This document shows, in pieces, positions 1 to 11,930 of a stretch of DNA of 62,502 nt. A program made the translations under genes and the position numbers. Position 1 is the first letter of the stretch. Each line of letters starts with the position of its first letter. The notes beneath the pieces were generated by a model. The model saw nothing but the letters and a program-made list of their open reading frames with translations, ran no database searches and was not told the DNA's origin. Origin of the DNA: Lingula anatina (lineage: Eukaryota; Brachiopoda; Lingulata; Lingulida; Lingulidae); the NCBI RefSeq assembly GCF_001039355.2, contig NW_019775569.1:452642-515143 (forward strand), given 5' to 3'.

Positions 1-1700
1 TGCCTACTTAAAATAAATTCGAAGAAGTGCATTCTCTTTCCTGTATCGCCCGTTTCATCAGATGTAAGTAAATACAACATTTCCCTGAAAAATCTTTACT
101 CCCTCTTGTGAACGCAATGTGTCTGCCACCACGCTGGATGCTCCGCACTTCCCGGGACCTGAACAGGTAACGAGGTCCGCAAAATTTTGGGGAGTGTCAG
201 ATGAAATAGACAGGGGCAGTGACATCTGTAAAGTTCTACATGGTGAAGCTCGTGATGTGGGCTAATTGTACTTCTCCCTTCAAAAGTTTGCAATATACTC
301 TGTCTCTTAGTAACCTCCATGCATCCAAAATATTTTGCTGGCATCTTGATACCCCTCCCACTTCTGTCTCCCCATAAAACGATCCACACTAAAAAAAATC
401 AATAATCGTATGGCAATTTTATACAGGCAATTGACTTAATTCTATACCCATGCAGCTATCATTCGAGTTTTATGGCCGTGGAGTGAAAAAGTGATACGCG
501 TCTGTGATATAAAACTTATTTTAAATTACATAATCTACAAACATGTAGATCAAAAGTGTCCCAATTTGTGAGCAAAAGGGGACACTACTTTTTTAAGTAT
601 GAAATAATTGGAGACAAGCCTAAATCAGAAAAAAATGCATTTTGTCTTTTATATGCAAATTAAGTCCCCTTTAGTAATATAAGTCTGGGTCGGAAGTGAT
701 GCTCACATCAGAGATTTGTAATGCTGATTATTTTGACGGCCTTGATGATTTTTGTGATGATTAAAAAAATCTTATCAAAGTTTTCAGTTGTCTTCTGGCG
801 AGAAAGAAATTTTCTGCACTAACACAATCATTCCACGAGTGAAGAACATATAGTGACTCAGAGTTGCGCTGCAGACGACATGGCTTTTGGTGAAAATCGC
901 ACGCCTAAGATAAGGTTTCACTTATGATAAATAAGTAAAAAAGTGCGTGTCTAAGGTTTTCAAGTGAGTGAAAATTGATATCGGCAAACAGTTAAAATTT
1001 TTAACTGAGTTTCTGTTTATTTGCGTTCGACAGGGTTGAATTTTATTGGGATATTTTCTCTCTTTTTTTCTTTGAAGCGAAAATTAAGGCGAAAACAGAG
1101 AGAAAAAATAACAATAACAGTCAAAATATTAGAAGCAAAAAGATTTTGGAGCTAAAAATCTTGTTGGCCACTATAGTTGTTGGCTCACAGGAAAATTTTA
1201 AAGACAACTTGTAATTGTATAAACTGATAATCATCCTATTACCTGCTTCTTAATAACGTTCGTGATACACAAGTAAATTAATCTGTGTCAAAATTACATT
1301 TTTCATTAAACAATTACATATTTTGATGTCAAAATGCGTTTTTTAATTAGTCTTTTCTCATGACTGTACATGTTTAAGTTCGGAATGGGCATGTTTTTAG
1401 GTTGTAAATAGACTCAAGTTTGCTTGTAAACACCAACAAGTGAAGTTGGAGGCATTTCTTTATTCTACTGATTTAGAGAAGATGATATCAGAATCATTCT
1501 TGGCATTTACTGGAAATAAAACTCATGAGCAAAGATCTTTGTTCTTTTCCCTACACCACACTTCACATATAAATAACTGCACGTTTCCTTAGATAGTCTT
1601 CACCTCCATTCTGTGAATGTAATGTGCCGTACGCGGCGCATCGCTCTCTGGCGCTCTTCTGACGGACTGCGTTGTTTGGTGGTTGCCACCAGCTACAGTG
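1..1700. other. Intergenic, nothing recognised
   Basis: AT-rich sequence with no open frame that resembles a known family and no splice-bounded exon. The open frames present are short and lack motifs. The stretch 1,620-1,700 is richer in GC than its surroundings but I cannot assign it. Confidence 0.5.
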
Positions 1701-1748
1701 TGCTGTAGGAATACAGTGGCGGATTTGGGTGGGGTGAGGGTGTGGGGT

Positions 1749-2110
1749 CAGGGGGGTACTGACACCCCACCTCCCTTCGATTTCTGATAAAAATCACAAC
1801 AATGGTCCCCTCTCGAAATTAGAATTGTGACATTTCACAAATAATGCATAAATTCAAGAAATATAATCTGATCAGACTGATTTTTGAACTCAGTCTGCAT
1901 TTGAATAATATCTTGTAAGTTTAAAAAGCCAGGATTATTTGAAGGAGGGGTCCGCGGAAGCGAAGCCGCCCGCTCCCCCCACCCCCTTGGTATTTTAGAT
2001 GGCGAATGGTGACATTTGGTACGGTTTAGAACTATGAGTCTGCTAGACAAAATTCTAATTTCAAAGAGGGGACCATTGGTATGATGTTTTCAGAAATCAC
2101 AGGGGGGTAC
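1749..2110. mobile_element. Foldback MITE-like element
   Basis: About 50 bases at 1,780-1,830 are repeated in inverted orientation at 2,048-2,097. Both arms contain CAATGGTCCCCTCT followed by AAATTAGAATT, with a few mismatches. An 11-base direct repeat, CAGGGGGGTAC, lies outside the arms at 1,749-1,759 and 2,100-2,110 and might be a target duplication. The interior (about 1,990-2,045) resembles 3,708-3,775, so part of the element is dispersed. No coding capacity is seen. Confidence 0.6.
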
Positions 2111-3690
2111 CCTAGGTTCTAGATTCCGGTATTGCCAGCTCGATCTTGATTTCATATATAACCCATGTCGCAATACCAGCGTAAAAGCGACTACACCACG
2201 AGGTATATTTAGCAAGCTAGCTTTTACGTTTCTCTGACACTCAGGGTACAGGGGGGGGGGGCAGAGGTCACATCCCCCCTGACAACCCCCCCCCTAAAAA
2301 AAAAAAAAAAAATCTACAACTGCTTAAATTTATCTGTAAACTTGGAAAAAAGGGGCTGAGAAATGTTGCAGACAAGAGCGTATATGTGTATATAAGCTTG
2401 GACATAATAACTTAATTTTGTCCATGATATAAATAACCGTGTAAAAGCATTGTGTACCCTTAGGCTGACTAAATCTGTTGACACCACCTGCACTAAGTTT
2501 TGCACTAAGTATTCGGACGCCTGGACACTACAATTACTGCAAGGCATAATTTTGAAAAAATCATTGCTGGTCATATCAGTAACAGCTAATAAGCCCAGTC
2601 ACCCTGATCTTAGTGGCATACATGTAGCATCACTGCACGTGCCACCATGTTAGTTATTAAAAGGATAATAACTCTTCGTTTCGGCCAAAAAATGAATTTT
2701 CCTGGAGTAAACAACAATTTTTCCATACTTACCAATGGTTAATGGATCCATTTTTACATTCAAAGTTAGTCCCTGGTTTTTTTCTAAATAGTTTGGTTTT
2801 TTGTTAAAATCTCTTAAGAGATTTTAACAGAGTATAGCCATCAATGGAGGTCATGTGGTCTAAAGACAAGCTCAGATATCAGAATAATAGCTATAACTAC
2901 CGTTACTGTGGTAAAACAGAATATATTATATTTCTATGAGTTATTCACAATGTTTTTATTGCGAAATATAGATCTCATATGAAGAGTCATTATCCCTTTA
3001 AGCAATGTTGAAAATTGCAGCACTGCATGAATACCTGGTTACTGAGGGTGACAATGGCGGACTCCAGCTAACCAGAGCGCGAGTGAGTAAGTAAAGGGGG
3101 GACTCCACCCCCCATCCCAATGGTACCAGTGGGGAAGGAATTGATAGCTTTTCGTCATCATATTTCATTTCTTTCTCAGCCAAACATCCCCTAAACGAAA
3201 AGAAATCAAAGCTAGGCTCGAAGACAGAAGAAGGAATGTTTAGAAAATGCCCATGAAAGGCATAGAAATCCATGTAAAATAAAAATAAATACATTTTCAT
3301 ATTTTACTTAAAATACTGACATATTGGCTGCCTTTCTCTACGGGACTAATTTAAAATAGCGTACACAAGTAAGAGCATCATGGCGTCAACCGGTAGAAAT
3401 ACGTATTACCTGTTGCGTTTTTTTTTTTCAGTATTCTTTCACCTAATGAGACGATAGTGGGTGCTCGGGCGGAGGGGGTGGGGGGGGGGGGTGAACAATC
3501 TAAAATAGTTCTGATAAAAAAGTTCTGACCACAAATCGATCTTCACACATAGATTTTGAGCCTTTCTTAGTGATCACAAGACATCATCGTGTAAGGTTAA
3601 TTTTTATACTATTTAACTTCCTTACAATGACCAAAAATCTTACCTAGACCCTATCAAACAAAAGTACCAATTTAATTCTTCTCACAGATC
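2111..3690. other. Intergenic with low-complexity tracts
   Basis: No gene recognised. It contains G and C homopolymer runs near 2,250-2,300 and 3,470-3,493, an A run at about 2,296-2,311, and a perfect 26-base palindrome at 2,803-2,828. Confidence 0.5.
2803..2828. repeat. Perfect 26-base palindrome
   Basis: The two 13-base halves (GTTAAAATCTCTT and its reverse complement) are exact and have no spacer. It is T-run flanked on the left. No associated element was recognised. Confidence 0.8.
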
Positions 3691-3699
3691 TTTTCCCAT

Positions 3700-3780
3700 T
3701 CTATTTTTGGTATTTAGAGGGCGAACGCTGCCATTTGGTACGGCTTAGAACAATGAATCAGCTAGTTCATTTGTCATTTT
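3700..3780. repeat. Dispersed repeat fragment related to 1,990-2,045
   Basis: Shares with the interior of the 1.8-2.1 kb foldback a string of matches around CATTTGGTACGG and TTAGAAC(A/T)ATGA. The inverted arms are not present here, so it looks like a partial copy. Confidence 0.5.
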
Positions 3781-4114
3781 GAGGGTGTGACTTTGTGATA
3801 CAGCTTAAATTGGACAAACAGCCCAACTGATTAGATTTTTTCCTAAAATAATGCAGTTTTTGTTTGTGTGTGTGAAGCGTTCATTTTTCAAATATTGGCA
3901 TTTTCGTTGTGGGACGTAGAGCTCCCACGAGCCGTATGGTATTTACATTATCTGAAGGTCCATGTTACCTTTAGTAGAACGTGAACGCTGGCGGTACTAA
4001 TGGTTTCACTTTAAAGCCGACTCGCCTCGTACCGCTCTGACGGTACCGTGTCATACCAGTGGTTTAAAGTTATAGTCTACAGCAGACGCTACGGGACTTT
4101 ATTTGCCTGCACTA

Positions 4115-4328
4115 CCTGGCAGTATGGAGACAGGCGTTGTCCTGCTGAAGCAGGTGCAGCACTGGACTTCATCTCTGTACCACTGGCCAGCCAGATCTCC
4201 ACCAATAACTGCAATCACCATGAGTTCTGTCTGGAAACTGCCATTTATGCCTGCTCAAACCATAATACTTCAAGTCAATGGCAATGGGTTATGACACGAC
4301 CCCTGTCCAGACCCGACAGCCGTGGCAT
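4115..4328 (-). pseudogene. Tc1/mariner-like transposase relic
   Basis: Three separate pieces of a Tc1/mariner transposase can be read on the minus strand. An N-terminal start, MPRLSGLDRGRVI, begins at 4,328 and runs into a stop at about 4,275. A catalytic-core piece around GGDLAGQWYRDEV lies at about 4,164-4,221, and LLQQDNACLHTAR lies at 4,115-4,162. The last resembles the second-aspartate block QQDNA-x-x-HTAR of the DDE/D family. The pieces are in different frames and most of the HTH and first catalytic region is missing, so this is an internally deleted, dead copy. Terminal inverted repeats were not identified. The plus-strand open frames here are shadows of it. Confidence 0.7.
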
Positions 4329-4389
4329 GATGTCAACATGGAATTCAGTCTCCTTAACTTGGATTTCTGATTCTAGTGTCCACGAGCAC

Positions 4390-5640
4390 TGATTGTAGAC
4401 AACTGATATCTTTAAGACATTTATCCCCAAAGTGTTCAGATGAGATTTCTGAAAATCTGAAGCTTAGCAATTGTCTGGAATCATTCAAACGTATCAGTAC
4501 TTTGCTGCAGGACTGAGATGGTGCCGTCACCGATTTCAGTGACCAGACTAAAATGTGCATTTCTGGGCATGTTGACGCACTGTGGTCAAAACAAAATCTT
4601 GCGTTTTTTTTGGGCAGTACATATATATTCTATAGGAAATCAGACACAATTTTAAATCTTGAGACATTCATTTTGAACTTTATCACCTACCTAGCATTCC
4701 AATTAGAGTGGCAGACGCCCCTAGATCTTTTGCATAACTGGTAAGCCACGGAAGAATTAAGCTAACTCCGAACAGGTCCTGTGGTACGTAAAAAGCATGG
4801 AATATGTGACTTTCGGTAAAATGCTATCTTGCTACAGTCGTGCGAAGCTATAGTTATTGTTTCAGCGTTTGTACAGTCTACGTTCAAAGAAACATGGTAT
4901 AAATTGACAATATTATAGAATTGATATATGAGAATCCAGTGCCATAGGCTGAGAATATTAAGCGATCAATTACAGGGTAGAAGACATAAAACAGAGGTAA
5001 AGATCATGTGCACATTCTTTTATGGTCTAAATAACTCAAAAACTAAATTTTGCCTCATACGTACTAAAAAACCGGATAAATATATCACATTCAGCAACGC
5101 CCCTGGGATACTCCTCTTCGACAGGGGTGCAGATCGACCTCTCATTTCCATCATTAGTCCAGTCCAGGCAGCGGTCATGATACATTCATCTTTTGTGTAC
5201 TCGTTGCTAATGGGCATCACTTGCAGAGCCCAAACGTAGCTTAAAGACTCCAAGCTGTTCCTGGACTCTGAGCTTAAATATACACACTATTTACACTGTC
5301 ATACCGATAGTGACAGCGGCATGACTACTAATGGAATGTGACCTTCATAAATTGAATGCGTGAAGTCACTACATAGACCTTTTGGGTCACAGCTGACACC
5401 TCCATATACGTTCGTGTAATTCATAGAAAACCACAAATATGACAAAACTGCACTATATAAAAGAGGAATACCGCAGGTTTGCCTGATGGCAGTTGCCTCC
5501 TCCATTTGTTACACACGCAAATCCTCAACTCAACGCTGCTGGGCGACGTCCCCTTTTCGGCTGTATTTGAAACTTATTCGATTAAGGCCATCATTGAGAT
5601 CCAAGTGACCGCAAACAGATTAGCTTACTTCATTCAGATC
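4390..5640. other. No gene recognised
   Basis: Several 60-100 codon open frames overlap on both strands between 4,928 and 5,505, but none shows a known motif or a convincing splice structure. Composition is close to that of the surroundings. Confidence 0.4.
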
Positions 5641-5678
5641 AAGATGTGATAACCTGGCCCAGGTGTGGGCCGGTGTGA

Positions 5679-5805
5679 CTTGACAGAGAGTCCTCTATGA
5701 TAGAGAGTCCGGTACCCATTAATTTGCACAGGTACATGTAAGCCTCGCCCTAGATTTTGACCCACCTAAGTTGGGCTAAGTAAATGGAGGGCGGACTCTC
5801 TGTAA
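5679..5805. repeat. Short inverted-repeat element
   Basis: ACAGAGAGTCC near 5,680 and GGACTCTCTGT near 5,793 form inverted ends about 125 bases apart. A second AGAGAGTCCGG lies just inside the left end. It has the size and form of a small MITE; target duplications were not resolved. Confidence 0.45.
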
Positions 5806-5904
5806 GACGGACCCCCAGTTTCGTCACACAGGAACGTGAAAGGAACGGATGTCCGTCGACTGATTGAGGGGAATGATTGTTCTATAGACACTACTGCACA
5901 TGTA

Positions 5905-6250
5905 AACCCCCATTTACACTGGACGGCGTCCTGTCTGCATCCCTTATACGATCAAGAATGTGCTCAGGACTTCTAATAGCTATTAAATCGTGCCTCAGTG
6001 TAAATGCTTCTGCGTCCCTTGCGCGTCCTTTGAACGACCGAATCTAGATTTTACCTGTAAAACTGCGGACTTGTGCGTCCACTGAGCGACCTGCCTGTGC
6101 GTCCCCTGTGCAACCTACGTCGTCCATTGCAATGATTAGAGCGACCATTGAGCATCCTCGTTGCTTTCTCTGTACGTTCATCGGCGATAAGTGGCGACCA
6201 TTCTACTATCTTTTGGGCTCATGCAAGACCGTTGAGCGTCTTTTGGGCGT
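5905..6250. repeat. Dispersed repeat with tandem 'gcgtcc' motifs
   Basis: The segment at about 5,990-6,130 is homologous, in inverted orientation, to 18,500-18,720. Both contain TAAATGCTTCTGCG, TTTGAACGACC, ATTTTACCTGTAAAAC and TGCGTCCACTGAGC. A second string, CATTTACACTGGACGGCGTCC, at about 5,912 may be an outer end. No coding capacity is seen. The class is unknown, but inverted TTACACTG/CAGTGTAA-like ends suggest a DNA transposon. Confidence 0.55.
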
Positions 6251-6299
6251 TAGTCTGACTCTTATCTATTTCGTTCATCAGTTCTAACCCGGTCTCCCA

Positions 6300-8290
6300 A
6301 ATTAGAACATTTCCAGGAAAATAAAACAAATAATTAGGAATATTTTTTATTCAGAATACACTAAAATGCAAGGTCTGCATGGAGTGATGATCACTGATAG
6401 GATGGACAGGCGCCGAAGACGACTGACAACAACATATAATTAATGTTTGAATCCGTATAAAAGACGCATTTTGCAAAATCTGCAACAAGAACTGTATCTT
6501 GAAAAAAAAAAATTATTCGTTTCATAATTACCTCCAAATATGGATCGGTTTGAGAATTTTTAGAAAAACAAATGGAGGCCGATTTGAGACCGCTAGTAGC
6601 TGTTACCCTCAGATATACTGCCTCTGGAGAAAATTATCCCAGTACAGCCCCGTTTGAGAGTAAAAGAAAAATTATGTGCATTCATTCTGCAACCAAAGCT
6701 GGCCAGCTTTTGTGTCCTTTCTACGACCACAGTGATGCTTGTGCGTCCTCTCCCTCCACCAACCTCCACCGCATTTTTTTGTGCGATTTTTTTAACATTC
6801 AAGCTACTGTAGCAGGTAGTCATATTGGATTTCTAAATGAAGTAAATTGGTGTAAAATTAAAGATTTTATTTATAAAATAGATATTCTTAATGGTCATAC
6901 AAGAAACCTGCTTCCAGGAATAAATAGGCAGCTGCAAGTATGTGCATGACATATTTGCAAAAGTAGCTAAAATGAGTTTTTCATATTTTTCAACTTCCAA
7001 AAATAAATATTCTGTGGAATGTACATATCGGAAACATATACCTTATATTGCAAACATAGTATATTATCTTCTATAAACATTTTGACATACTATTAAGATT
7101 ATACATTATTATGTAAATGAGGTGAGCGTTTTGGTAAGAGGTGCTCAGATAGGACCAAGGTCAGCAGAAGATGGAGAAGAAGGATGTCTCATGCCATATT
7201 ACTGCTACTGCCACATGTAGGCCGAAAAGATGGCTCTAAAACCGGCAGCAGTATCTCGTAAGCTCCGTAGTGATGATAGAAAATGCATTGTAACATTTCC
7301 TAGTTTTGCATTGACTATATTTTCCCGAAATGGTGCACTGTAGGCATAATGACCATGGGGACATCTAACTAACGTGAAGGATATTTTCCCTCGGTGCTTT
7401 TTCGGCACCTTTTTGTTTCTGATAACATAAGCTTTCCATGAGGGTTAAATATGAACATATATATTTGTATAATTTTAACTAATTAATTATAACGAAAAGG
7501 ATACTGACACGAATTGCAGTAATAAACATGTTCTGTTTTATCAAATCTTTAGATATAGTTTCATGAATGTGAATTTATTTCTTTAATTCCAGTGATTAAG
7601 TGCCGTTTACGAAGATACCAGAAGCGGCCTACTCAGATACACGTTTCGTGATCGGCACATACATGTACAGTCCCACACCCATGCCAAGATTGTCTCCTAT
7701 GTGGTCGTTTGTGTGCTCGTTAATTTGCAGGGACGACGTTTATTGCGGAATGCTATGTTTGTTTTTGGTTATAACATTATGCTCCAAAACATATATCAAA
7801 TCGAATGAAATTAGCCTTTTATTTATGATACTTTTCATGGAAATAAATCCGTACTAAGCTTCCGCCCTCCATGATGCTGGTTTGCTTCTTCTGGTAATTG
7901 TGTGTTACTATGTCGTAGTACAGTGCTCTGTCTGATAATAGTGTTATGAAGGTATACTTCGGGTCTGGGTTGTAATGTCTATATAAAAATGATAAAGTGG
8001 TTGTTTCAAAATTATCATTTATTAATTTCCAAGAAGAGACATGATTTCTATTTTTCACTGAAAATATGTGTGGGCAAATCTGCAATTTGACAATTTGACA
8101 ATAAATTGTGAAAATAAAGATGTACTCTTATTCATTTTAAATAATGATGACCTCTGGGAAGGAAAGACATTGCAGCCGCATTACGTAAAATTCATATGGA
8201 AAAAATCGAAAAAGAGGAAGAGATTTAATTGTACAAAAGACTGTTAATAAAACGTATAGCGCCTTAGAAATTCCAACATTCCAACATAAT
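6300..8290. other. No gene recognised
   Basis: AT-rich with only short open frames; the longest, about 125 codons from 6,572, has no recognisable motif. No repeat element could be bounded. Confidence 0.4.
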
Positions 8291-8608
8291 GTACCCTGTA
8301 AAAACAGTGTTTAGCATTTAAATACATACAACATACGTTAAGCACCTATACGCATTTAGAAATATGTGTAAAAGCTAAACACGTATAGCTTTTCAAGCGT
8401 TTCACAGAAGAAAATGCTAGACACGTTGGCAGTGTTACGCGTTTAGCTATGTGTTTAGCTTCACCGGTATATGAACCTATAGTAAGTCTGTCACAAGCTA
8501 AGCACATTGGTTTAGCACTTCCCCTGCTAAGCGCGTGAGGCTGCTAAACATATGGAGCTGCTATAGGTGTGGAATTCGTAAAAGCGTGGAGCTGCTGAAC
8601 AAAACCAT

Positions 8609-8737
8609 CTACCAGGGCCGCAGTTATTGTGGACATTTTTTGCTGAGGCGACATCAGACCGAAATGACTGTCTATTTATCTAGAGATATATCTGTGAATA
8701 TCTGCGAAAAATCAATCTGTCGCCCTGGTAGAGGGTA
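8609..8737. mobile_element. Nested small inverted-repeat insert
   Basis: TCTACCAGGGC at about 8,609 and GCCCTGGTAGA at about 8,726 are inverted ends roughly 125 bases apart, inside the GCTAAAC-rich left flank of the 8.3-10.2 kb element. The interior is unrelated to that flank. Confidence 0.5.
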
Positions 8738-9990
8738 GCTGAACAACACGCTTAGCTTTTCAAGCTTCTTTCAGAAGAAATAAAAATGTTTAACATGCTT
8801 AGAAATGTCGCACTTTTAGCTTTGTGATTAGTTTCACCGGTCCCATAAGTTAATTACAAGGCTCAACAATTTGGCTTAGCACTTCCCATTGTAAACGTGT
8901 GGAGCTGTGCCTGCTCGAACGCTTGGTGTCCTTCCTTGCAGTAACGTGTGCTTATTTAAAAAAGGCCTATTAAAGATGCATACAAAATCAATTTATTGCC
9001 ACAAAAAACAACCAAATGTCAGCATATAGTTTCAAACAGTATAATTAAGAAAATTGCCAGAAGGCATGTTTAATATTACCCGAAAAAAAATGATATTTGA
9101 ATGGATTTTCTGCTAGCTTACTATCCTGTATATACATGGGGCAGAAAAGGTCACATTAGTAGGTTAAATTTCTAACCAAAAATTTAAAGAGCAGTCTAAA
9201 GCTCTTTTATGGCTGATCGAGTGATTTATTCACTTTATCCCTTATGTCGACTTTAGTTTAGTCGTATAAGAATCTAGTAGAAGTGGTATATATGTGTTAC
9301 TGGCAATCAACATTATGGTAAAGTTATGGGTGTTTTTAAATCCATGCAAAATGATGTCCCAGATAACAAAAACATTATAGTAATTTGTAGAAAGATTCGA
9401 AGACCGTTTCTCCAAAATTTTATTATAACGTTATTTTGTGGAGTTTTATCAGCGTTTTTATAACATTCTGGAAAAACATAATGTTTTGAAAACTTTTTTT
9501 CATAAATAACAAAAACACGTCTTATGTTGTATGAACTACATTTAGCGGTTAATTCCAAAATGGGCTCGGGGTTAGTCAGCGACTAGAGCGGTGCGAATTG
9601 TAGAATATTCGGGTTATCGGTACCGAAATAAAGAGCATGTGATGAAGGCTTAAATAAACTATTATAATGAATACCCCACCATCATCCTGGTGTTCTATTG
9701 GTCATTACTTCCGGAAAAATAGAATCAATACCGTAACGCATTTTATTAAAATATGAAAAAAGGTCTTTTAAAGTAAAGGTGATAGTTGTTTCGTGTCTTT
9801 AGTGAACTAGTGAATTTTCGTACTTTGTTTTTCAAAATACATTCCAATAAACTTCCTCGCAAGTTCAGCTAACACAAGAATGAAAAAGTCCAGATGTAAA
9901 AGTTATGGTGTTAAGTCAACGATATTGACAGTTCACGGTACCCTGTTATAGATAGAGATAGCTATAGCAGTTAAAGGTGACCGTGAGTTC

Positions 9991-10017
9991 GTGTGTGTGT
10001 GTGTGTGTGTGTGTGTG
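9991..10017. repeat. (GT)n microsatellite
   Basis: About 13 uninterrupted GT dinucleotides. Confidence 0.9.
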
Positions 10018-10214
10018 ACTAAAACATTTGAAACCCTTAGCACCTGAAAGTTAAATAAACACATCCTACATTTATCAGGCGCCAAACGCGTCAAAGCGTG
10101 TAACATGTTAAGGAGCTAAACGTGCTTAGGAGCTAAACGCGTCGAAAAAATGAGACAAAACAGGCGCTTAGACATGTGTTTAGGAGCTAAACATTGTTTT
10201 TACAGTGTAACGGG

Positions 10215-11395
10215 CAAAATGTGCCCACGTTACCGTAGAACTGTCCACATGTACTACAATGCATAACGATCTTTTAACAATTATAAATATGGTACTGTGG
10301 CTGTAAATAAACACCACAAGGGGCTGTGAATTTTTTCAGGAAGTTATTGCTTGGAAGGAAAAAACATTCCTACTATTTTTGCAAAAAATTGTCACAAGCC
10401 GTTTGTGAAATACATTTCAACATTTAACAGCAACTGATACGTTCAAATACACTACACGAGATACACTTCAATGGGGAATGTGAAAAAAAATCCCCTAGAG
10501 ACACTGATCATTAAAAAAAAAGCATTTTAGCAATTGCAATATGTGTAATTATCAAACCTAGGCAAAATGCAGGGGCAAATCATGGTGTTACTACCACCTT
10601 CCATTTATAAGTCTAAAAATTTGTAATAAATGGTTTGTAACTTTCTAAGCATAAATCATATTCTCATACGAGAACATAAACAACATTACTGCATCTGCTG
10701 CTCGATAAACTGAAGATGCTGCTGAGGTAAAATTGTTAAAAAGCAGCATTTTTAAAAATGGGAAACTTTGACTGTTCCCTTCATCTTATGCAAAGGTGAG
10801 ATCTGTTCATTTAATTAATGCCACAAGTGCAAGTCATAATTAACAAATAATTACAAAAAATACTGCACTGTATTTTTGCAAATTGAGTCTTAAATGTGTG
10901 AACCTCATACTCAAACAAAATGATCGATTGTGGCACGTTAAAATGGTACTTTCACTCAACAAGACAGTAAGTTTTCAAGCTTCAAAAGATTATACAGAAA
11001 CTTGGAAATAATAAGAGATGTTATCAGTAACTAGAATTTGAGCCACCCTCGCTATAGAGATAAAGAATTGCGGATTTCACGCATGGCCAAAGAATCATAG
11101 AAATTTGTTACCCTAAACGGGGTTTTCAGATCGTAGTTTTCGAAACGTTTTTTTTTTTGATAAAGTTAATCTAAAGGGAAATTGCTGAAATTTCCAGATT
11201 TTTTTGGCTTTATTAAAGATCTAAGCCGCATTACATGCCTTCAAAATTAAGAATTTAATTCCAGAAGTTCGAAGCGAGTGAAAATATCGTAAATGCTAAG
11301 TTCCAAGTGAAGATTGAAATGCTCGATTTTTAGAAAAAAAATGAAAATATTTAGTCTTTTGATAACATTTTGTTAACTAAGCATTACACAATATT
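10215..11395. other. No gene recognised
   Basis: AT-rich, with short homopolymer runs and no open frame of note. Confidence 0.4.
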
Positions 11396-11877
11396 TACAA
11401 GGCAGCAAAGCTGTCAAATGTACAGACAAAAACAGAAAATAAAGATGCAAAAATAGGTCATTTTGTCAATTGTGATGCAATAATAAATAATGCTTATAAT
11501 AGCACAGTCAGTCAACGCTGAATTTTCATCATGCACAACAGGTCACATGGTCAATAACAGAAGCGGATCCAAAGATATTTTCTGACAGAATTCCAAAGTA
11601 TCTTTGATCCATCCTCCATTTTTGATGGTCTTCCAAGAGAAAAAAAATAGATACCCGTCAATGTAAACCCAGAAGATGGTCTCAATCTACCCCTTCAATA
11701 AGATTACAGTTTCAGGATCATGAGAGTTCAATTTCACATAATAAAAGTCCCAATATTATTTTTTTTTGAAAACTTTTTTGCAATATTAAACAACATTTAC
11801 CTGCAAAATCATCACTGCTTCCTTATTATGGACACTGTAATCAAGCAGGGGACTCAACCTTTGGGAGTTTACAGGGA

Positions 11878-11878
<1 letters not shown>

Positions 11879-11929
<51 letters not shown>

Positions 11930-11930
11930 T
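11879..11930. repeat. (AAT)n microsatellite, LINE 3' tail
   Basis: About 17 AAT units directly at the 3' end of the minus-strand LINE. Confidence 0.9.

Larger units (their letters stand above)
8293..10210. mobile_element. DNA-transposon-like element with terminal inverted repeats
   Basis: The left end reads CTGTAAAAACAGTGTTTAGC (from about 8,293). The right end, in reverse complement, reads CTGTAAAAACAATGTTTAGC (to about 10,206). Inside, both flanks carry many diverged copies of a GCTAAAC-plus-ACGCG motif, at 8,310-8,950 and 10,078-10,195. The centre has no intact transposase. A GT microsatellite (9,991-10,017) and a nested small palindromic insert (8,611-8,735) lie within. Target duplication was not resolved, so the superfamily is left open. 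Confidence 0.55.

Noticed and set aside
4048-4392. 114-codon plus-strand open frame
   Set aside because: Antisense shadow of the Tc1/mariner relic, which is readable on the minus strand.
4928-5505. Overlapping 70-100 codon frames on both strands
   Set aside because: No motif, no splice context and no codon pattern that favours one strand.
6572-6949. 125-codon plus-strand open frame
   Set aside because: No recognisable family; the AT-rich tail and lack of splice or promoter support make a gene call unjustified.
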